From the NCBI GenBank assembly GCA_003644295.1, contig QNBZ01000095.1, positions 1 through 5,823 on the forward strand: a stretch of 5,823 nucleotides of DNA, written 5' to 3'. Below, piece by piece: positions 1-5,806 of the stretch. Under the pieces are notes generated by a model. The model was not told where the DNA came from and made no database searches. It saw only the letters and a program-made list of their open reading frames with translations. The stretch's first letter is position 1, and each line of letters starts with the position of its first letter. The stretch comes from Planctomycetota bacterium (GTDB lineage Bacteria > Planctomycetota > Phycisphaerae > Sedimentisphaerales > Anaerobacaceae). Both the position numbers and the translations under genes were made by a program.

Positions 1-139
1 TATAGGATGGGTCTGTGAGGATTTCCTGGTATCCGGTCATACTCGTATTAAAGACGACTTCGCCGCACATTTGGCCCTTGGCGCCAAAGGATTTCCCTTT
101 GAAAACCGTGCCGTCCTGTAATAGTAGAATCGCCTTCAT
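1..139 (-). CDS. carA: Carbamoyl-phosphate synthase small subunit, N-terminal part (cut by window edge)
   Basis: The small subunit hydrolyses glutamine and channels ammonia to CarB for carbamoyl phosphate synthesis, the entry to pyrimidines and arginine. Only the first 46 codons are visible. They read MKAILLLQDGTVFKGKSFGA and go on to VFNTSMTGYQEILTDPSY, the strongly conserved N-terminal signature of CarA (the GEVVFNT.MTGYQE..TDPSY block of its N-terminal domain). The glutaminase domain with its catalytic Cys lies beyond the left edge. The ATG at 137-139 is the natural start because it gives the usual short beta-strand leader before this block. No Shine-Dalgarno is visible; instead a heptamer repeat ends 2 nt before the ATG. 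The gene lies 45 bp downstream of carB on the same strand, so the two are probably co-transcribed in carB-carA order. Identification is firm; integrity of the rest cannot be judged. Confidence 0.93.
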   Translation of the reverse strand, partial: MKAILLLQDGTVFKGKSFGAKGQMCGEVVFNTSMTGYQEILTDPSY

Positions 140-141
140 AG

Positions 142-155
142 TTCGTATTGCGTAT
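142..155 (-). repeat. Heptamer repeat pair abutting the carA start
   Basis: On the coding (minus) strand this reads ATACGCAATACGAA, two 7-bp units of the TTCGTAT type (plus strand TTCGTAT then TGCGTAT). It ends 2 nt before the carA ATG. It matches 13 of 14 positions of the element in front of carB (3405-3418), and 12 contiguous bases of it (plus strand 143-154) recur at 3442-3453. It occupies the place of a Shine-Dalgarno sequence, which is absent. Confidence 0.8.
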
Positions 156-158
156 TGT

Positions 159-175
159 GTCGCCGAAACGGCGAC
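159..175 (-). repeat. Perfect 7-bp-stem hairpin in the carB-carA gap
   Basis: GTCGCCG (159-165) and CGGCGAC (169-175) are perfect inverted repeats around a 3-nt loop. The hairpin lies between the carB stop and the carA start and directly upstream of the heptamer pair. No T-run follows it on the minus strand, so it does not look like an intrinsic terminator. It could stabilise or process the carB-carA message, or be part of a repeat element together with the heptamers. The structure is seen directly; the role is not known. Confidence 0.6.
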
Positions 176-184
176 CGTTAAACA

Positions 185-3100
185 TTACTTATAAAATGAT
201 TGAATTGGCTTTACGGTTAATTTATGCTCCTTTAACGCCTTTATTGCCTTCGTTACCGCATCTGCGCCTCTGATTGTCGTTACATAAGGCACCTGCCTGT
301 CAAGCGCGCTCCTGCGTATAGAGAACGAATCGATAATGGCCTGTTTTCCTATCGTAGTGTTTATGATAAGGCCGATGTTACCATCGATTATGGAATCGAC
401 TATGTTCGGACGTCCCTCAACTACTTTTAGTACAAACTGAGACGGGATGTTGTTTCTTATAAATTCTACACAAGTTCCCTTCGTAGCCATAATACTAAAG
501 CCCATCTCGTAGAGTCGCTTCGCTATCCGGACGGCTTTAGCTTTGTCACTGTCCCTCACGCTGATAAAAACGTTTCCGCCGGTTGGCAGACTGTTTCCTG
601 CCGCCATCTGGGACTTGGCGAAAGCGATGCCAAAATCACTCGATATACCCATTACCTCCCCTGTCGAAAGCATCTCAGGGCCAAGTATAGTATCTACGCA
701 TGGAAATTTCATAAATGGGAAGACCGCCTCTTTGACGGCAAAATGATTTCTGCTCACCTCCTTGGTGAAACCTAACTGCTTCAGCGTAAGACCTGCCATA
801 ACCTTCGCTGCGATTTTGGCTAATGGGACACCGGTGCTTTTACTGACAAACGGGACAGTCCTCGATGCCCTCGGGTTTACTTCCAGCACATAAATCCGGC
901 TGCCCTTTACGGCAAACTGAATGTTTATCAGCCCTTTGACGTTGAGCTCCAGAGCCAAAAGTTTCGTCTGCTTTTTAATCTGGTTTATTGTTTTTCTGCT
1001 TAAAGAGACCGGCGGCAGACAGCAGGCGCTGTCGCCGGAATGTACCCCTGCTTCTTCTATATGCTCCATTATTCCACCGATGACTACGTTTTCACCGTCA
1101 CAGACGGCATCAACATCTAATTCGGTAGCGTCATCGAGAAACTTGTCAATCAAAATGGGATGCCTGCCGGAGACTTTGATTGCTTGCCTGACACAATTTT
1201 TGAGCGATTCAGCGTCGTAGACCACCTGCATCGCTCTACCGCCTAATACATAAGATGGACGAATCAAAACAGGAAAGCCAAGCTTATCAACAATTTTGAG
1301 CGTTTCCTGCAGTGAGCTTGCCGTCCCGCTGGGCGGCTGAAGCAGCTTTAATTTGTCGATTAGCCGTTTGAATTTCTTTCTGTCCTCGGCTAATGCGATA
1401 CTGGCTGGTGATGTTCCGATTATATTCATTCCCGCTTGCTCGAGAGGTATCGCAAGTTTCAACGGGGTCTGGCCACCAAACTGTACGATGATTCCGTCCG
1501 GTTGTTCCTTTTCACCAATGGCCATAACGTCTTCAAATGTCAGCGGCTCAAAATACAATCTGTCGGACGTATCATAGTCGGTACTTACCGTTTCGGGATT
1601 GCAGTTGACCATAATTGACTCAATGCCGATTTCCTTCAAGGCAAAGGCGGCGTGGACACAGCAATAATCAAACTCAATTCCCTGACCTATACGATTTGGG
1701 CCGCCGCCGAGAATTATGATTTTTTTATTCCCTGTAACATTTGCTTCGCACTGCCGTTCGTAAGACGAGTAGAGATACGGCGTGGTCGCCTCAAACTCCG
1801 AAGCGCAGGTGTCAACAGTTTTATAGACAGGATTTATTTCAAGCTTCTGACGTTTTTTCCTGAGGTCCAGCTCCGGCATATTCAGTATCGAAGAAAGATA
1901 TTTGTCGCTGAAGCCATATTGTTTGGCTGTTTTTAATTGATAATTGATTGTTGATAATTGATTATTGGTTTTTGATTTTATCCTTTTTTCAAGTTTAACA
2001 ATGTCCCTGATATTGTCCAGGAACCACGGGTCGATTTTCGTAAGATTATAAATTTTCTCGGTTGAAAGTCCTCTCCGGAACGCTTCGGCAACGTACCAGA
2101 GTTTGTCCCAGCAGTTTCTTTTCAGCTTTTCCTTCAACTCGGCTGTTGTAATTTCAGTATCGATGTATTTATTGTCGAGAGAATAACGGTCTATTTCGAG
2201 AGACCTTATGGCCTTTTGAAGTGATTCCTTGAACGTTCTTCCGATGGCCATTGCCTCGCCGATGGATTTCATCTGTACTGTAAGATGAGGGTCGGCTTCT
2301 GGGAATTTTTCAAACGTAAAACGCGGCCATTTGACAACGCAGTAATCAATTGTCGGCTCAAAACAAGCGGGCGTTTTTTTTGTGATATCATTGGGGATTT
2401 CATCAAGCGTGTAGCCGATGGCCAACAGCGAAGCAATTTTGGCGATTGGAAAGCCGGTTGCTTTCGAAGCAAGAGCGGAGCTTCTTGAGACACGGGGATT
2501 CATTTCTATAACGTAAAGCTCACCGTTTTCGGGATTGACGGCAAATTGGATGTTTGAGCCGCCGGTTTCCACACCTATCGCCCTTATTATCTTGAGAGAA
2601 GCGTCGCGCATCAATTGGTACTCTTTATCGGTAAGTGTCTGGGCCGGGGCGACAGTGATACTATCGCCGGTGTGAATTCCCATCGGGTCAAGGTTCTCAA
2701 TAGAGCAGACAATGACGACATTGTCTTTTCTGTCTCTCATCACCTCAAGCTCGTATTCCTTCCAGCCGATGACCGATTCTTCAATCAGAATTTGGTGCTT
2801 TGGGCTTAAGTCGAGGCCCCAATCGACATATTTTTCAAACTCATCTGTGTTGTAGGCGACATTGCCGCCGGTTCCGCCGAGTGTATATGAAGGACGTATG
2901 ATAGCCGGGAAGCCCACATAGCTTATGATTTCCTGCGCTTCTTTTGTGGAATGGGCATAGCCGCTTTTTGGCACCCGCAGACCTATTCCCTCAATCACTT
3001 TTTTGAAGAGGTCTCTTTCTTCCGCCTTTCTTATGCTTTTGAGCCTGGCACCGAGCATCCGGACGCCGTATTTTTTTAATGTGCCGTTTTCGGCCAGCGC

Positions 3101-3400
3101 TACAGCGACGTTCAGTCCAGTTTGTCCGCCAAGCGTCGGAAGCAAACTATCAGGCCTTTCCCTGCGAATTATCTTTTCTACTATCTCCGGCGTAATCGGC
3201 TCAATGTAAGTTTTGTCAGCCAACTCAGGGTCGGTCATTATTGTGGCGGGATTGCTGTTTGTGAGAACAATTTTACAGCCCTGCTGCTTCAGTACCTTGC
3301 AGGCCTGGGCGCCGGAGTAATCAAATTCGCAGGCCTGGCCTATAACAATAGGACCAGAGCCAATAATCAGTATCTTGTTGATGTCTTTGCGTTTCGGCAT
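185..3400 (-). CDS. carB: Carbamoyl-phosphate synthase large subunit
   Basis: CarB makes carbamoyl phosphate from bicarbonate, ammonia (from CarA) and two ATP in the cytoplasm. The 1071-residue product is close to the 1073 residues of the E. coli enzyme, and both homologous halves are present. The first half opens with GPIVIGQACEFDYSGAQAC and has an ATP-grasp domain (about 128-335) with RPSYTLGG, GIHTGDSITVAPAQTL and EMNPRVSRSSALASKATG. A central oligomerisation domain covers about 400-550. The second half starts near 565 with GGGPNRIGQGIEFDYCC and has RPSYVLGGRAM, GVHSGDSAC and EVNPRASRTVPFVSK. The C-terminal MGS-like regulatory domain (from about 940) keeps the UMP/IMP-site pattern seen in E. 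coli: SVR, a following Lys, T..GT, KVVEGRP and INTT, so pyrimidine feedback is plausible. The start is fixed, since an in-frame TAA directly precedes the ATG. No Shine-Dalgarno is present. Residues 479-489 (NNQLSTINYQL) are encoded by a heptameric DNA repeat. It lies upstream of carA, an inverted order. Confidence 0.98.
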   Translation of the reverse strand: MPKRKDINKILIIGSGPIVIGQACEFDYSGAQACKVLKQQGCKIVLTNSNPATIMTDPELADKTYIEPITPEIVEKIIRRERPDSLLPTLGGQTGLNVAVALAENGTLKKYGVRMLGARLKSIRKAEERDLFKKVIEGIGLRVPKSGYAHSTKEAQEIISYVGFPAIIRPSYTLGGTGGNVAYNTDEFEKYVDWGLDLSPKHQILIEESVIGWKEYELEVMRDRKDNVVIVCSIENLDPMGIHTGDSITVAPAQTLTDKEYQLMRDASLKIIRAIGVETGGSNIQFAVNPENGELYVIEMNPRVSRSSALASKATGFPIAKIASLLAIGYTLDEIPNDITKKTPACFEPTIDYCVVKWPRFTFEKFPEADPHLTVQMKSIGEAMAIGRTFKESLQKAIRSLEIDRYSLDNKYIDTEITTAELKEKLKRNCWDKLWYVAEAFRRGLSTEKIYNLTKIDPWFLDNIRDIVKLEKRIKSKTNNQLSTINYQLKTAKQYGFSDKYLSSILNMPELDLRKKRQKLEINPVYKTVDTCASEFEATTPYLYSSYERQCEANVTGNKKIIILGGGPNRIGQGIEFDYCCVHAAFALKEIGIESIMVNCNPETVSTDYDTSDRLYFEPLTFEDVMAIGEKEQPDGIIVQFGGQTPLKLAIPLEQAGMNIIGTSPASIALAEDRKKFKRLIDKLKLLQPPSGTASSLQETLKIVDKLGFPVLIRPSYVLGGRAMQVVYDAESLKNCVRQAIKVSGRHPILIDKFLDDATELDVDAVCDGENVVIGGIMEHIEEAGVHSGDSACCLPPVSLSRKTINQIKKQTKLLALELNVKGLINIQFAVKGSRIYVLEVNPRASRTVPFVSKSTGVPLAKIAAKVMAGLTLKQLGFTKEVSRNHFAVKEAVFPFMKFPCVDTILGPEMLSTGEVMGISSDFGIAFAKSQMAAGNSLPTGGNVFISVRDSDKAKAVRIAKRLYEMGFSIMATKGTCVEFIRNNIPSQFVLKVVEGRPNIVDSIIDGNIGLIINTTIGKQAIIDSFSIRRSALDRQVPYVTTIRGADAVTKAIKALKEHKLTVKPIQSFYK
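1937..1968. repeat. TTGATAA-type heptamer tandem array inside carB
   Basis: Four consecutive 7-bp units, TTGATAA, TTGATTG, TTGATAA and TTGATTA (1937-1964), plus a partial TTGG (1965-1968). Equivalently, this is a 14-bp unit repeated twice with one mismatch (1937-1950 and 1951-1964). The array is read in frame by carB on the minus strand as NNQLSTINYQL (residues 479-489), in the linker between LEKRIKSK and the QYGFSD segment. AT-rich sequence of similar flavour continues to about 1980. It looks like intergenic repeat DNA that has become coding. Confidence 0.85.
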
Positions 3401-3404
3401 TTAA

Positions 3405-3418
3405 TTCGTATTTCGTAT
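3405..3418 (-). repeat. Heptamer repeat pair abutting the carB start
   Basis: The plus strand has two perfect tandem TTCGTAT units (3405-3411 and 3412-3418). On the coding strand this reads ATACGAAATACGAA, ending 4 nt before the carB ATG. It differs by one base from the element before carA (142-155). It sits where the ribosome binding site should be, and no GGAGG-like sequence is present nearby. Confidence 0.8.
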
Positions 3419-3425
3419 GCTTGTG

Positions 3426-3439
3426 CCTGCGGAAGCAGG
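3426..3439 (-). repeat. Hairpin in the carB leader
   Basis: CCTGC (3426-3430) and GCAGG (3435-3439) form a perfect 5-bp stem around a 4-nt loop, extendable by wobble pairs. It is flanked by the TTCGTAT pair at 3405-3418 and a related heptamer copy at 3441-3454, so hairpin and heptamers appear to form one composite element. If the proposed promoter is right, this hairpin falls in the roughly 50-nt 5' leader of carB. Confidence 0.5.
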
Positions 3440-3440
3440 T

Positions 3441-3454
3441 ATCGTATTGCGTAA
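3441..3454 (-). repeat. Third heptamer-type copy in the carB leader
   Basis: Plus-strand ATCGTAT then TGCGTAA. Its 12-bp core TCGTATTGCGTA (3442-3453) is identical to plus-strand 143-154 upstream of carA. It lies on the far side of the 3426-3439 hairpin from the start-proximal pair. Confidence 0.65.
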
Positions 3455-3458
3455 CAAT

Positions 3459-3486
3459 AGTATATTGAATGAAGTAGATGTTGCAA
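3459..3486 (-). promoter_or_regulatory. Candidate sigma70-type promoter for carB-carA
   Basis: On the minus strand, TTGCAA (3486-3481) and TATACT (3464-3459) are separated by 16 nt. The -10 box matches TATAAT at 5 of 6 positions; the -35 box is weaker. Transcription would begin near 3452, giving a leader of about 50 nt that contains the hairpin and heptamers. This is pattern matching only, in a clade whose promoters I cannot confirm. Confidence 0.35.
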
Positions 3487-3512
3487 GAAAATACAATGAC
3501 CCTCGCCTGCCC

Positions 3513-3554
3513 GCACAGATTTTGGGCGGCACCAAAGCCAAAATTTCTGCTTGC
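3513..3554. repeat. Long imperfect inverted repeat between carB and rubrerythrin
   Basis: CAGATTTTGG (3516-3525) pairs with CCAAAATTTCTG (3538-3549): ten base pairs with a 2-nt TT bulge. It can be extended outward by GCA (3513-3515) with TGC (3552-3554). The loop of about 12 nt contains GGGCGGCACC-like sequence. It could be a structured leader, a REP-like palindrome, or a terminator-like element of no clear polarity. It does not match any riboswitch or RNA family that I recognise. Confidence 0.5.
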
Positions 3555-3581
3555 ATTTCGATAGCCAACCGTTAAAACGGT
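3551..3581 (+). promoter_or_regulatory. Possible rubrerythrin promoter with palindromic operator-like site
   Basis: ACCGTT AA AACGGT (3568-3581) is a perfect 6-bp-arm palindrome about 50 nt upstream of the rubrerythrin start. A weak pair of boxes, TTGCAT (3551-3556) and TAAAAC (3573-3578) with 16-nt spacing, would place the -10 within the palindrome, as expected for a repressor site. The boxes are poor, and the palindrome does not resemble a PerR or Fur box. The palindrome itself is real; promoter and operator roles are conjecture. Confidence 0.22.
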
Positions 3582-3615
3582 GTGATGAACACTTTCCGAA
3601 AGAACAGCTATTCAA

Positions 3616-3623
3616 AAGGAGGT
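3616..3623 (+). promoter_or_regulatory. Strong Shine-Dalgarno deciding the rubrerythrin start
   Basis: AAGGAGGT is a full-strength ribosome binding site, with its AGGAGG core 7 nt before the ATG at 3630. It decides against the upstream in-frame ATG at 3582, whose extension would translate through this site. Confidence 0.85.
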
Positions 3624-3629
3624 TTATCA

Positions 3630-4202
3630 ATGGAACTTAAAGGTACACAAACTGAAAAAAACTTATTGACTGCGTTTGCAGGCGAATCACAGGCGAGAAA
3701 TAGGTACACATATTTTGCCAGCCAAGCTAAAAAAGAGGGATACGAGCAGATAAGAGCTATTTTTGAAGAGACAGCAAGTCAAGAAAAAGAACACGCCAAG
3801 CGAGAGTTCAAGTTTCTACAAGGCGGCGAAGTTGAGATTGCGGCGGCATTCCCGGCTGGGGTCATCGGCAACACACTTGAAAATTTGAAAGCGGCAGCAG
3901 CCGGTGAACACTACGAAACGACTGAGATGTATCCTGAGTTCGCAGAGACGGCAGAAAAAGAAGGATTCAAAGAAATCGCCAACGTATTCAGAAATATAGC
4001 CGTTGCTGAAAAACGCCACGAAGACAGATATGTGGCATTGGCGAAAAACATACAGGAAGGCAGGGCCTTTAAGCGAGAAAAGACTGTTCGCTGGGTATGC
4101 AGAAACTGTGGCTATGTCCACGAAGGACCAGAAGCCCCGGAAAAGTGTCCTGCCTGTGCACATCCGCAGGCCTATTTTGAACTGGAACCAACAAATTATT
4201 AA
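3630..4202 (+). CDS. rbr: Rubrerythrin
   Basis: Rubrerythrin is a cytoplasmic peroxidase that reduces H2O2 to water in anaerobes, with electrons passing through its own rubredoxin domain. The 190-residue product matches the classic length (about 191 in Desulfovibrio). Residues 1-145 form the ferritin-like four-helix diiron domain. The expected ligands are visible: Glu19 (GESQAR), Glu52 and His55 (EKEH), Glu93 and Glu96 (GEHYE), Glu127 and His130 (AEKRHE). The C-terminal rubredoxin-like FeS4 domain has Cys157/Cys160 (CRNCGY) and Cys173/Cys176 (CPAC), in the order diiron then rubredoxin. The start at 3630 is set by the strong Shine-Dalgarno sequence; an in-frame ATG 48 bp upstream is rejected. 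It is the first gene of the oxidative-stress operon, and its stop is 14 bp before the flavodiiron start. No key residue is missing. Confidence 0.97.
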   Translation: MELKGTQTEKNLLTAFAGESQARNRYTYFASQAKKEGYEQIRAIFEETASQEKEHAKREFKFLQGGEVEIAAAFPAGVIGNTLENLKAAAAGEHYETTEMYPEFAETAEKEGFKEIANVFRNIAVAEKRHEDRYVALAKNIQEGRAFKREKTVRWVCRNCGYVHEGPEAPEKCPACAHPQAYFELEPTNY

Positions 4203-4216
4203 TGGTGGATTTAATT

Positions 4217-5398
4217 ATGAGACAGATTAAAACTAACGTTTATGCTGTAGGCACGATTGATTGGGACAGGCGGCTGTTCGACGAGTTGATACCGCTGCCC
4301 GACGGCACAAGTTATAATGCTTACCTGATAGCCAGCAGTGAAAAAACCGCACTCCTGGATACCGTTGACCCAACTAAAACAAGTGTGCTGATGGATAATC
4401 TTGCCAAAGCTGGGGTTGACAACATTGACTATGTTATCGCCCACCACGCTGAACAGGACCATTCCGGCTCTTTGCCTGATGTGTTAAGAAAGTTTCCTAA
4501 CGCAAAAGTGGTAACAAACCCCAAGTGCAAGGCAATGCTCATTGATTTATTGAACATCAGCGAAGATAAATTTATTACAATCGATGACGGCCAGACGCTT
4601 TCTCTGGGCGATAAGACCCTGCAATTTATTTATATTCCATGGGTTCACTGGCCGGAGACCATAGGAACATATTTGCAAGAAGACAAGATATTTTTCACAT
4701 GTGATTTTTTCGGTTCACACCTGGCAGCGAGCGGATTGTTTGTGGAAGATGAGGGGGCTGTTTATGAAGCGGCCAAGAGATATTACGCAGAGATAATGAT
4801 GCCCTTCAGGACGACTGTGAAAAAGAACCTTGAAAAAATAGAGAATCTGCAAATAGATATAATCGCCCCAAGCCACGGCCCAGTTCACAACAAGCCACAG
4901 TTTATTATCAACGCTTATAAGGACTGGGCTGGTGAGCAGGTTAAAAACGAAGTTGTTGTGCCATATATCTCGATGCACAAGAGTACCGGAAAAATGGTTG
5001 AGTATTTTGTTGACGCTTTGATTAAAAGAGGTATTACAGTTAAGCAGTTCGACCTTGCGGCAACTGACATTGGCAAACTTGCAATGGCGTTGGTAGATGC
5101 TGCGACGATAGTGATCGGCTCTCCTACGGTTCTGACGGGGGCGCACCCGCTGGTTGTGTACGCTTGTGCTTTGGCAAACGCACTCAGGCCGAAGCAAAAA
5201 TTTGCTTCGATTATCGGCTCCTACGGATGGGGCGGCAGGATGGTAGAGCAGATTACAGGGCTGATTGGCAACCTTAAAGTAGAAGTCCTTGAACCGGTTA
5301 TAACGAAAGGTTTTCCCAAAGATAATGACTTTGCAGCCCTAGAGAAGCTGGCCGATGAAATTTTAGCCAAGCATAAGGTGCTTGGAATTTCAAAGTGA
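4217..5398 (+). CDS. Class A flavodiiron protein (FprA/rubredoxin:oxygen oxidoreductase type)
   Basis: Flavodiiron proteins reduce O2 to water and/or NO to N2O in the cytoplasm of anaerobes. The 393-residue product has the two-domain class A layout. The N-terminal metallo-beta-lactamase-like domain (about 1-245) has the diiron pattern H77-x-E79-x-D81-H82, then His144, Asp163 and His220; the spacings of 61 and 18 between the first of these match the family. VHWPET and SHGP are also typical. The C-terminal flavodoxin domain (about 250-393) has a phosphate loop ISMHKSTGKM, then GSPT and SYGWGG for FMN. There is no C-terminal rubredoxin domain, so electrons must come from a separate carrier. The ATG at 4217 is preferred because GGTGGA lies 7 nt before it. 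An ATG at 4202, overlapping the rubrerythrin stop, would add only five residues and would cover that site. Preference for O2 or NO cannot be read from the sequence. Confidence 0.96.
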   Translation: MRQIKTNVYAVGTIDWDRRLFDELIPLPDGTSYNAYLIASSEKTALLDTVDPTKTSVLMDNLAKAGVDNIDYVIAHHAEQDHSGSLPDVLRKFPNAKVVTNPKCKAMLIDLLNISEDKFITIDDGQTLSLGDKTLQFIYIPWVHWPETIGTYLQEDKIFFTCDFFGSHLAASGLFVEDEGAVYEAAKRYYAEIMMPFRTTVKKNLEKIENLQIDIIAPSHGPVHNKPQFIINAYKDWAGEQVKNEVVVPYISMHKSTGKMVEYFVDALIKRGITVKQFDLAATDIGKLAMALVDAATIVIGSPTVLTGAHPLVVYACALANALRPKQKFASIIGSYGWGGRMVEQITGLIGNLKVEVLEPVITKGFPKDNDFAALEKLADEILAKHKVLGISK

Positions 5399-5426
5399 AA
5401 TCTCTAAATTAAGAAAGGGGCTGGCT

Positions 5427-5804
5427 ATGGCAAAAAAACTTCAAATCTACAAATGCAATGTGTGTGGCAACATTGTAGAGGTAGTTCATGGCGGCGCTGG
5501 TGAATTGACCTGTTGCGAGCAGCCGATGGAACTTCTGGACGAAAAAACCGCTGACGCTACAACAGAAAAACACGTGCCGATAATAGAGAAAATCAATGAT
5601 GGTTACAAAGTTACAGTCGGCAGCACTTTACATCCAATGGAAGAAAAACATTATATCGAGTGGATTGAATTGCTGGCTGACGGCAAAGCGTACCGGCAGC
5701 TTCTTAATCCCGGCGATGCTCCACAGGCAGTCTTTAACGTGGTGGCTGATTCGGTAACTGCAAGAGAGTATTGCAATGTTCACGGACTGTGGAAAGGAGA
5801 CTGA
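5427..5804 (+). CDS. dfx: Desulfoferrodoxin (2Fe superoxide reductase)
   Basis: This enzyme reduces superoxide to hydrogen peroxide without releasing O2; the peroxide can then be removed by rubrerythrin. The 125-residue product is of normal length for the class. The N-terminal desulforedoxin-like domain (about 1-37) has the centre I ligands Cys10, Cys13, Cys29 and Cys30 (CNVC and CC). The C-terminal domain has the catalytic centre II ligands His49, His69, His75, Cys116 and His119, with Glu47-Lys48 in the EKHVP motif near the active site. It is therefore the two-centre class, not the one-centre neelaredoxin type. The ATG at 5427 has AAAGGGG 6 nt upstream. An in-frame ATG at 5382 lies inside the flavodiiron gene and would cover that site. 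The gap from the flavodiiron stop is 28 bp with no terminator, so co-transcription is likely. Confidence 0.97.
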   Translation: MAKKLQIYKCNVCGNIVEVVHGGAGELTCCEQPMELLDEKTADATTEKHVPIIEKINDGYKVTVGSTLHPMEEKHYIEWIELLADGKAYRQLLNPGDAPQAVFNVVADSVTAREYCNVHGLWKGD

Positions 5805-5806
5805 CA

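Noticed and set aside
159..175. Intrinsic terminator between carB and carA
   Set aside because: The hairpin is strong, but no run of T residues follows it on the transcribed strand, and carA follows closely.
1937..1968. CRISPR-like or attachment-site reading of the heptamer array
   Set aside because: The units are only 7 bp, directly adjacent with no spacers, and there are no cas or integrase genes nearby.
3582..3629. Upstream in-frame ATG extending rubrerythrin by 16 residues
   Set aside because: The extension translates through the AAGGAGGT ribosome binding site, and the residues do not belong to the family N-terminus, which begins MELKGTQTEKNLL.
3367..3630. Minus-strand open frame of 87 codons spanning the carB start and the intergenic region
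   Set aside because: It has no recognisable domain, overlaps the carB start in another frame, and is built from the heptamer and hairpin repeats.
4202..4216. ATG overlapping the rubrerythrin stop as the flavodiiron start
   Set aside because: The later ATG at 4217 has GGTGGA at proper spacing and gives a typical N-terminus. The alternative is possible by translational coupling but adds only MVDLI.
4715..5197. Minus-strand open frame of 160 codons opposite the flavodiiron gene
   Set aside because: It lies entirely antisense to a gene with full family motifs; the composition looks like an antisense shadow, and no domain is recognised.
5382..5426. ATG inside the flavodiiron gene as the desulfoferrodoxin start
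   Set aside because: It lacks its own ribosome binding site and adds 15 residues foreign to the family; the ATG at 5427 has a good Shine-Dalgarno and gives the standard N-terminus.
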